Assembly: GCA_032622095.1 (NCBI GenBank)
Contig: CP136065.1
Span: forward strand, 212,638,151-212,702,150
Origin: Siphonodentalium dalli
Lineage: Eukaryota > Mollusca > Scaphopoda > Gadilida > Siphonodentaliidae
DNA: 64,000 bases
Direction: 5' to 3'
The position numbers were made by a program, and so were the translations under genes. Within the stretch, counting starts at the first letter, position 1; each line of letters starts with the position of its first letter. The notes under the pieces were generated by a model. The model was not told where the DNA came from. It made no database searches and saw only the letters and a list, made by a program, of their open reading frames with translations. Below, in pieces: positions 56,483 through 64,000 of the stretch.

Positions 56483-57899
56483 TATATAATAAATTTAGTT
56501 TTTAAAGTTCCAGGTCCCCGTGTTTACAACCCATTTTTTGTGTGATATTTCCATATACAGGGGACCATTTGAAATTTCATGGCGACAAATATTCTCCACT
56601 CTCTTCATACACCGTGCACTTTTGTACCAGTATATATCGTATTTCACTGAGTCACTCACCCATGGAGAAACTAGGCATTGCTTCCACTTTTGACCGAGAG
56701 GTGGTGATGACATTACAGTTTGTCTCACCATAAACATTGGTCAAAATTTTCCAAAAGTTGGAAAGTTCATACAATATCAGTTGTAGATTCAACAATCCAC
56801 AATAAAATAGGTTGTAATTTTTCACTCGAATTCACCAAACCATATTTTAGTGAGGAAATTGTTTTTAGACTACCAGTCGCATATTTGGTATTCTTTACTT
56901 TCGATAAATTTTTGGACCGATATGGCCATTAGCAGGATATTTTTTTCCAAAGGGGTGCTGACAGAGATCTGGACCTCTACCTACATCCCTGATTTCTGCG
57001 ATCATAACATCAGTTCCAGACCTCTTGTGCAGAGATGTCTCATTAATAGAAAAAAGAGTAAAAATAAAAATACAAAGAATTGCATTTGTAAAATAGATTA
57101 GCGAAGCATTTGTTAAATTGCCACCCTCGTTTTCAAATTTCAATTTTTATTTATTTTACTCGTTTTCTTTACGAAAAGCCTCTGTGACTATACATTTACA
57201 ATTAGTTCTAGATTGAACTTAATACTAAAAGTAATACGCTGCTTAGTTAGACTAGTATTACCTTTGTTTTGAAATAATGTACAATGGAATGAATAGGCAA
57301 TATTGTGCTGAACAATTTGTGTCATGGAAGTTTCACATAGATGTTTCGCACAAGGGTTCTTGACTTTTCTTACCGGTATCATTTGGATGATTCATACCCT
57401 TGAATATACCATGAACTTTGTTGTCACAGTAACAGTTTTTTGTTCGCAAAAAATAAATGCATTTAATTGCTGGGTTGTCAAGTACTGGAATTGTTTTTAA
57501 CGTTAAATAATAAATATGTTCTCTTTCATTAAGTTAAGAAATCAAGACATTTTTTCACATGGTACGCATGACCAATCAGCAAGAAGTGAAATTAATAAAC
57601 AATTATTTATTAAATAATCATCAAATTCGAATATCTCAGCAATAGCCCCTTGCTAGCAGTGTTTAGACTCCCCACGCTGGATCGCCATTGGGGGGAACCA
57701 ACGAAAATGGGTGATGTACTTCACAATTTGCATCGTAGTTTTAGAATCTTTTTCCAAAAAGAATGTGTGGATAAACTGCAGACAATTGTTCTGGTCATAA
57801 TACAGCTGAGTAATGTCGACTCGTGTCAGTTGAACATTCCTCTAACACAAATGCCTATATGCATGGAACATTCTCAAAACAACGTCCAAAGTATAGTCA
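56483..57899. other. AT-rich stretch, nothing recognised
   Basis: Only short reading frames of low complexity. No repeat edges, motifs or conserved coding pattern seen. Confidence 0.35.
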
Positions 57900-58740
57900 T
57901 AGTGTGCTAATATGCGAACACGACGACTGATGGAACCCACGGACAGAATCTCCAAGATAGGAGAGCAGACAATACCCCAACACCCCTGATGAACGTAGAA
58001 GATACCCATCCCTTAGCTGTACTCATCGGCGGGTACATAACCGACCAATCTACAGATATAATCATTGAGATAAGTACACGGACAACACACGGCTGGTCAC
58101 GCGAAGAAAACGCCTGGAGATAGTTGACGAAATCGCATGGACAGACCGGCCGTTCGAAACATATCTGTAGATAGAATGAAGAAGGTAATACCTGCTTGAA
58201 TGATCTCATTCCAAGTCGCCGATCACTCATAAAGAGGGCACGAGGCACGCCAAGGTGGAGACCTGTATAAATATTCCCGCAGTTTTAATAGCAAAACAAG
58301 TATCCACTGAGACCTCCGGAAGTCGACACGTTCCCGCATCCACAGACGATACACTTCAAGAAGAAGAAGACTGACAAGCGAGATGGCAGAAAATAACTAT
58401 AGGTCCAGATAGGTCGGCCAAATTGTTTGTAAGTCCGAACGACGCATCCCTGATGTACCGACGACTAGGCGTACCCATCGATAGCAGACGACAGGCCGAG
58501 ATGTTCAACTGGAGATCAGCGAACCCAACCTATGACGAAGCGAGGAGCCCCCGAGACGTGTAGACGACAGGAAGACGAACTCAACCTATGAAGACACGAG
58601 AGACCCACGATTCACGCAGACGACAGGAAGACGAATCCAACTAGGAGAAGCCATACCGACGATCCGAACATATTCTATTGAACTGTTTGTAAATAAATGA
58701 TCAAATCATTTTAGGTGTCTGAACGTTATATGTCCCCGTC
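57900..58740 (+). other. GC-richer stretch with TATA and poly(A)-signal-like sites
   Basis: Base composition changes sharply from the AT-rich flanks. It contains 'tataaata' at 58265-58272 and 'aataaa' at 58692-58697 on the plus strand, and a short repeat ('gacgacaggaagacgaa') two or three times near 58565-58640. That would fit an LTR or an untranslated exon, but no coding domain and no matching second copy were found. The longest frame (57907-58248, minus) resembles nothing known. Confidence 0.3.
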
Positions 58741-60447
58741 TTGGCACAATAGCACAACTCCATGATATTATATCAGTGCAACAATACCGTGCTTATGTTT
58801 TTAATTTTCCAAATTGTCGAAAAAAGTAGATTTGTAAAGTAACTTGAATTCGCCATTAACAAAGCAAATGAGAAACACGTGGACTTGTTTACGTCTTTTG
58901 CCGTGATCAGCAATGGCGTCCTGTTGCCTCAAACGACATGGGCCAATCTATGATGTTAGCTATGTATATCGCGATCGGTATATTCCAAGTGCCAAAATAT
59001 AAGGATACATCGGTTTTATATAACGATATGGATTAGTGCGCTCTAGTATGCTGCAGTTCTGATGTTGAACATCACAAAGTATGGAACAATATACGTGTAT
59101 GAATGGCCCACGCATTATATACAGCTGCATAGAAGGATATGTATGAGCGCTTCGGTCCATCATGATGTACACATAATTTTGTATCGTTCCGCCCACCGAC
59201 TGTAACGTATGCCCACAACACACGGGTTGCTCCCAAGTGTGGGGGTTGGCAATTTAGGAATCACTGACGGTTTCCATTTGATCATATATAATTACAATGG
59301 ACATATATAAATATTAACATAACCGGGGCTGATCACTTTCTTTTAGTTTGAATTAACGTCGCACATGTAAATGCACAGCAACAAAATGGTTCACGTTATC
59401 ACATATCACTCGTTTGAATTTGAATTTATTTGCATTCATGCAGATACTGAGTTAATTTGGAAGGATGACAAGTTCATTGATGGTTGAACCATGCAGCTTC
59501 ATCATTGCCGGGCAAATTATATATGTTGCCACAATGAACCTAGTCGACTGTGCCACCTATTTGGTTGCGTCCTGCAATTAGTTATATATATAGCTAAACC
59601 CCTTTAGCCACGTGTCCATTCAATACATTTGTAATTTGTGAGGTTGTTCGGTTGCTCAGAACAATCTAGCTGCACGCAGTGTATGTAAATTATCGTGTCA
59701 AGTTGACAATCGTTGCCGCGATAGATTATGTTACTTGCTCGTTCTCTTCCAATCAGAATATCGCAAAACATGCTTTATATTATACTCTGACAGACAATTC
59801 TCTATACACTAAGCACCACTACAATGACGATATAATGATTGCATGTGAAATATGGGCATATTTATCATAACTGGGACTCTTTGAATAAGATACTATTGTC
59901 AGCTTTTCTCTGCAGACACAATGAAACACAACCTCCCCCACTGGCGACAAACATGACTTTGCGTCAATGCTATGTTACTTTAAAGACGATTTTCCGATAG
60001 AAAACTACCGAGTTGACATTGCTATCATCCCTAACTGGACAGCTGAGGTTTAAAAGTGCAGTTAGAATTTTCTCGCCATTTTGGTACCGACAGGCCAAAT
60101 TTTCGGCTACTGGCTAAGGGACTATAAGCTAAGAACGATAACTGTACGTTGCTATCGATTCGCCAAATAGGACTTCAAATAGTTTCGTATTTTTGAAAGA
60201 TTTAACTACACATATTAATATTTACTGTATACTTTCATTGAACTAACATGGCCCCATCAACTACCTATTTATATAACAACATCATGCCAACAAGAATACA
60301 TTTCCTTTTTTCAAACAACTGACTGTTTCTTAACATCCATTTTCAATTGAATTATCGGCTTTATTTGGGTTTTTTGGTGGGGAGAACCAGGGATGATTTA
60401 TGAGATGGCATGAACATAACATAACGCATGAGGGGTGAACAATTGAG
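58741..60447. other. AT-rich stretch, nothing recognised
   Basis: Short reading frames only; no recognised repeat or motif. Confidence 0.35.
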
Positions 60448-60993
60448 CTAGACATGATTATGTTTGTTGTTCTTTCTTTTTTTCCTTCCTTGGTCTTTCA
60501 GTTGACTGTGCTGTTGTTGTTGTTGTTTGTTTGTTTGTTTGTTTGTTTCGGAGTCGATTGCCCTAGATTGTTCTTCTTGTCGTCCATTTAGTTCATCTGC
60601 CTTGCATTCTGCCGTGGTCTTTTTTTCTCTTGCCATCGGCTGCAAAGCACTTTTGACAATTGGGTTGTTCTCCACTGAATAGGTGGAGCCACTGTTGGAG
60701 TTGTTGGTGGTGGAGATGGAGGAAACCGGTGTGTGGTGGTACTCCAGTGTCCTTGGCGGTTGCGTGTCCATCTCCACCACGAAGTCGGCGGTAAGGACGT
60801 CCGGTGTGACATCGGCGTCCCTGTCTCCGCTGGCCTCGATTGAAACGACAGGGACGGTGTCCCTGTATTCGCTGGTGATATCATCGACGGAGGCCAAGTG
60901 GACTGGGCGTCTCCTAGTTCTCCCCCGTCTCCACATGGCCACTGTGGCGTCTTGAATGTGTCTTCTGCCTCTTCCTCCCAGTGGTATCGGCAT
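60448..60993 (-). CDS. hypothetical basic and low-complexity protein (181 codons)
   Basis: I do not recognise this frame. It opens with a basic stretch ('GRGRRHIQD', 'RRGRTRRRP'), then an acidic-to-neutral part with 'DTVPVVSIEASGDRDADVT', then a Ser/Asn-rich part, and ends in Gln-rich ('TNKQTNKQQQQQ') and Lys-rich low-complexity residues derived from a gttt microsatellite. The GC content is higher than in the neighbourhood, which favours coding or mobile-element origin. An internal frame 60884-60588 on the same strand is its shadow. It could be an ORF1-like leader of the LINE family seen at 61.5 kb, in the opposite orientation, or a chance frame. Confidence 0.35.
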   Translation of the reverse strand: MPIPLGGRGRRHIQDATVAMWRRGRTRRRPVHLASVDDITSEYRDTVPVVSIEASGDRDADVTPDVLTADFVVEMDTQPPRTLEYHHTPVSSISTTNNSNSGSTYSVENNPIVKSALQPMAREKKTTAECKADELNGRQEEQSRAIDSETNKQTNKQQQQQHSQLKDQGRKKRKNNKHNHV

Positions 60994-61467
60994 CTCCGGA
61001 CCGGTGGATTCCGGTCGGTCCTATATATCAGGCCAGTAGAGGATTCTACTGGGTTACCTGGTACTGAAAAACTGCTTCCAATCGACCATAATGAGCATGG
61101 AAGCCGCGTAGCGAACGAAGAAGCTCGGTGCGGATTAAAACAGAATCCATTGTGTCCACCGAATTATCGGACAGCCTCGGGTAGATGTATACTAGTGTTA
61201 ATTATGTTTTCACAAAGTATTATAGCGAACCCATTATAGCTTCACTCAATGTTGTTCTATTGGCACTCCCACTTAGTGGTATTACACTCAAAGTAGACGT
61301 TGCATTGTGTTTTAAGCCGTACTCCAGTGTGTGTTGCTTCTAGTATGTAATTTCATACAAGTCAAATTCAGTTAACACACTCCTCTCCTCTGAATGCAGG
61401 CCAGGAGCGTCCTTTGTTCTGTTCCAGGGATCCTATAAAATAGCGACAGCCCGACTGACAACAACCT

Positions 61468-62055
61468 TTGATTCAGTATGGCACCACTGCCTTCGATACA
61501 AACTTAAAACAACTACCGACATACCCACTAAAATGTTAAGACTTATCTACTCATTTATCATGCAGAGATCTATCAAAGTAAGGGTCGGGGAAGAAATTTC
61601 AGACAACGTCAACCTTAAAGCTGGTACGCCCCAGGGGTCCGTCTTAAGTCCGTTACTTTTCTTAATATACGTCAACGACATACCCAACAATCCACTACAC
61701 AACATACAAATATCACAATTTGCCGATGACCCGGGCCTTTGGACCGCAGATTACAAAAACAATTCAATGACCTGGAAGGGTGGTGTTCCAAATGGCGCAT
61801 AAAACTGAACGCCCAAAAAACTCAATTATTCCTCTTTAGCAGAAAACTACCAAATACAAACTTAATTTGTCTATCTACGGGGAAACTTTCAAACAAACCC
61901 AGTAGGCAACTCTCCTGGGCATAACTCTTGACCAAAAACTATATTTCCATTCCCATATTAAAAACATTTCAACCAGGGCCTAGCAAATAATTGGGCTATT
62001 AAGGATGCTCAGGGGCACATTATGGGGATTCAATCGAGAAACCCTGATTAAGCGT
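61468..62055 (+). pseudogene. Jockey-like LINE reverse transcriptase fragment
   Basis: It reads 'FDSVWHHCLRYKLKT', then 'LKAGTPQGSVLSPLLFLIYV', then 'ISQFADD', the catalytic box (FADD), in frame 61468-61802. After a frameshift near 61760 it continues as 'FNDLEGWCSKWRIKLNAQKT' and, after another, 'LGITLDQKLYFHSHIKNIST' and 'RMLRGTLWGFNRETLIK'. Both ends are cut: the fingers are missing, and about 62055-62090 joins the tandem units. It is a non-functional fragment. Confidence 0.88.
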
Positions 62056-62089
62056 CTAACAAGACTAACAATAATATAAAAACGTAGGG

Positions 62090-63110
62090 TAGCGGGCTCA
62101 CGCCCTAGATGGCTCCTTGGGCGCTGATGAATGTCTTCGGGCGGCATAGATACGCCTGTCGTGGCCGTAGTATAAGCCATTGAACAATTATCTCCATCAA
62201 ACAACCAACTAACCTGCTAACCTTGTAAACTCAATACACTGAACAACTAGTTCACAAACCTGAACACAAAACAAATACACAAAAACAACTACATATACAA
62301 ATTTTAAAATACATGCTTTCACCCGCGCCCGTGCTTATGGTAGGACGGGTGGGACACAATAATTAGAAACACTACGTGGCACTCCAAACCTTCAGAGACA
62401 CACCGACCAACACAGTCTTGCCTCAGCTGCATCCTCGTCTACGCACGCACCACACAACCAGGCCAACGGGTTCTGACACTCGCATAGGAGTGGACGGCGG
62501 GCATTGCACCATCGAGAGTTGAGGAGCCCCAACCGACCTTAAGTCAACCGGCTGGCACTGCACCCTCTTCCTAGAGTTGAGCCCGTAGTACAAGCCCGGA
62601 ATACAACAGACTAAGGCAACTGGAGTCCACGCAAGCACTAAATAGGACAATATGTACAGCTTTTTACAACTCAAAACAATATATATGTATATCAACACAC
62701 AAAACTCACACAGTGAAATCAAGGTAAGTCTTCTCCGCCGGTCCTGGTTCGGAATGTGGGTGGGGCTTTGCTTCTTGCTTTGGTGGCATCCACCTCATGC
62801 ACAGTAGGCAAACACCTACTGTGCATGAGTATATATCAATCTCACAAACTCTACAAACGCTCTTCAGCGGAATCATGGCATTCAAAAGTGGGTTGTAGGA
62901 GAGGTATCATCCTAAACTCCAAACCTTCGACAACAACCACCAGTGTAGATACGCTTGTCGTGACGCTTGTCGTGACCGTAGTATAAGCCATTGAGTAATT
63001 ATCTCCATCAAATAACCTGCTAACCTTGTAAAATCATTACACATCACAGAACAATCAGCTCACAAACTTGACCACAAAACACGACTAATACCAATATCAA
63101 AATCTAGGTT
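62090..63110 (+). repeat. tandem leader unit 1 (full) plus partial repeat
   Basis: Starts 'gctcacgccctagatggctc', continues through 'gatacgcctgtcgtggccgt', 'atgctttcacccgcgcccgt', 'ctcgcataggagtgga', a splice-donor-like aag|gtaagt (62724), and 'tggcatccacc' with a 15-bp hairpin (62794-62829), and ends 'aacaaccaccag'. There it jumps to an internal point of the unit ('tgtagatacgcttgtcgtga', 62944) and runs into the next unit at about 63116. The same order of blocks is found in 63116-63935. Two frames on the minus strand (62722-62423 and 63617-63348) are homologous because of the duplication. Confidence 0.85.
62794..62829 (+). promoter_or_regulatory. conserved hairpin in leader unit 1
   Basis: ctcatgcacagtagg, loop caaaca, then the exact reverse complement: 15 of 15 pairs. 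The partner hairpin in unit 2 has identical loop bases. Confidence 0.8.
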
Positions 63111-63115
63111 AGCAG

Positions 63116-63934
63116 GCTCACGCCCTAGATGGCTCCGGGGGCGCTGATGACTGTCCCCGGGCAGTGTAGATACGCATATCGTGGTCGTAGTATAAGCCGT
63201 CGAATAATTATCTCTCTCTAAAATTACTAACAACTGCCTATACAAATTTGCTAATACATGCTTTCACCCGCGCCCGTGCCTATGGCAGGACGGGTGGGAC
63301 AATCAAATCGAAACACTACTCAACACTCCAAACCTTCAGAACACACACTAAGCAACCCGGTGTGGCATCAGCTGCTTCCTCAGTCCGCGACCGCATAACA
63401 CAATCAGGTCAACGGGTTCTGACACTCGCACAGGAGTGGAAGGCGGGCATTGCACCATCAAGAGTAGAGGAGACCCGACCGACCTTGAGTCAATCAGCTG
63501 GCATTGCACCCTCTTCCCAGCGTTGAGCCCGTAGTACAAGTCGCCCGAAATACAACATACTAAGGCAACTGCAGTCCATGAAAGCACTAAATAGAACAAT
63601 AAATTAAAACCATTCACAACTCAAAATAATATACATATCAACGCATAAAACTCGCAAAGAAAACAAGGTAAGACTTCATCGCCGGTCCGGGTTCGGAATG
63701 GGGGGGGGGCTTTGCTTCTTGCTTCGGTGGCATCCACCCCATGCACAGCGGGCAAACACCCACTGTGCATGAGCAGACAATAATCTACTTACAAAGTCAC
63801 AAACCCTACACACGCTCTTCAGCGGAATTACAGCATTCAAAAGTGGGTTGTAGGAGAGGGCCGATGGCCCTTTCAAATCTTCCCGGGTATCATCCCAAAC
63901 TCCAAACTTGCGGACAACCACCACCAGAAGAAGC
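63116..63934 (+). repeat. tandem leader unit 2, contiguous with an ORF start
   Basis: Same block order as unit 1, including 'atgctttcacccgcgcccgt', splice-donor-like aag|gtaaga (63668), and the hairpin (63740-63771). It ends 'gacaaccaccaccag' and is followed at once by 'aagaagcatgg' and an open frame. This is the arrangement of a 5' untranslated region built from repeated monomers, ahead of the first ORF of a retroelement. Confidence 0.8.
63740..63771 (+). promoter_or_regulatory. conserved hairpin in leader unit 2
   Basis: catgcacagcggg, loop caaaca, cccactgtgcatg. Compared with unit 1, one A-T pair is replaced by G-C on both sides (compensatory), one T-A pair becomes C/A (mismatch), and the outer pairs are kept. 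Confidence 0.75.
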
Positions 63935-64000
63935 ATGGATGCCGAAGTCACCCAGGATGCCCCTGCCGTCGACGGGGACAGCGGCAGCAGGGACACCGAC
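63935..64000 (+). CDS. start of an open reading frame, cut by the window edge
   Basis: From ATG at 63935 all 22 codons to the edge are open and read an acidic, Gly/Ser-rich peptide beginning 'MDAEVTQDAPAVDGDSGS'. It follows directly on the second leader unit. Probably ORF1 of the LINE family whose RT fragment lies at 61.5 kb, but this is inference. Confidence 0.4.
   Translation, partial: MDAEVTQDAPAVDGDSGSRDTD

Noticed and set aside
57907-58248. 113-codon minus-strand frame
   Set aside because: No recognisable domain, hydrophobic plan or conserved neighbour; kept only as part of the GC-rich island note.
62423-62722. Pair of similar frames (62423-62722 and 63348-63617, minus) that looked like a conserved small protein
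   Set aside because: The similarity is fully explained by the tandem duplication of the DNA; the transcription signals point to the plus strand.
1-64000. tRNA or rRNA genes
   Set aside because: I looked for A/B-box-like pairs and cloverleaf arms by eye and saw none convincing; a covariance-model scan would be decisive.

Overview
This window is repeat-rich, AT-rich DNA from an invertebrate animal, most likely a marine lophotrochozoan such as a mollusc. That guess rests on the mix of elements: CR1/Jockey-type LINEs with SGNH-hydrolase ORFs and a PHD finger, a Ty3/gypsy element with an F-type envelope ORF, Helitrons, PIF/Harbinger elements, and a dispersed repeat carrying 'ggacgga' runs. No lineage-specific host gene was recognised, so the assignment is inference. 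Almost every recognisable coding stretch belongs to a decayed mobile element. The only good candidate for a host gene is one short exon at 38.4-38.7 kb. I saw no bacterial-style operons, CRISPR arrays or rRNA, and no tRNA by eye.

Layout, left to right. 1-2.5 kb: the 5' half of a CR1-like LINE on the minus strand, with an SGNH ORF1, a 2A-like motif, a degenerate PHD finger and an endonuclease; its RT lies beyond the left edge. 3.0-3.9 kb: the 3' end of another LINE RT. 4.9-14.2 kb: an old inverted repeat about 9.3 kb across, with an intact-ended Harbinger element (9225-10478, TAA target duplication) near its centre. 14.4-18.2 kb: degenerate tandem and foldback repeats. 18.7-23.0 kb: a LINE on the minus strand with a broken coiled-coil ORF1 and an EN-RT ORF2 cut off before the RT catalytic box, next to a short hairpin repeat. 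23.7-28.9 kb: a Helitron-like non-autonomous element that has been invaded by a TIR element with a 9-bp target duplication and by a foldback element.

29.3-35.6 kb: a dispersed repeat and a roughly 150-170 bp satellite; the satellite is split by a 4.66 kb TIR element (30661-35315). 35.8-41.2 kb: long TA and CT microsatellites, a nearly perfect 0.4 kb palindrome, a possible secreted-protein exon (minus strand, 38438-38723) and a second palindromic element. 41.5-44.7 kb: minisatellites and an orphan SGNH-hydrolase pseudogene. 45.3-55.6 kb: a Ty3/gypsy retrotransposon on the minus strand. It retains protease, RT, RNase H, integrase and an F-like envelope, but has lost gag. It carries frameshifts and stops, and a second copy of the 9-bp-TSD TIR element splits pol. 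55.6-56.5 kb: a triple repeat with NRF1-like palindromes next to a TATA box, ending in a Helitron-type 3' terminus. 57.9-58.7 kb: a GC-richer stretch of unknown nature. 60.4-61.0 kb: an unknown ORF. 61.5-64.0 kb: a Jockey-like RT fragment, then tandem units of about 0.85-1.0 kb that lead directly into a new ORF at the right edge.

The elements do not form a functional pathway. They record nested insertions that can be ordered: satellite then 4.66 kb TIR element; gypsy pol then 9-bp-TSD element; Helitron then 9-bp-TSD element and foldback element; large inverted repeat then Harbinger. The observations I rate highest are the 9-bp-TSD TIR family, the F-env gypsy element, the SGNH/2A/PHD LINE, the satellite empty-site case, the TA-embedded palindromes and the tandem leader units at the right end.
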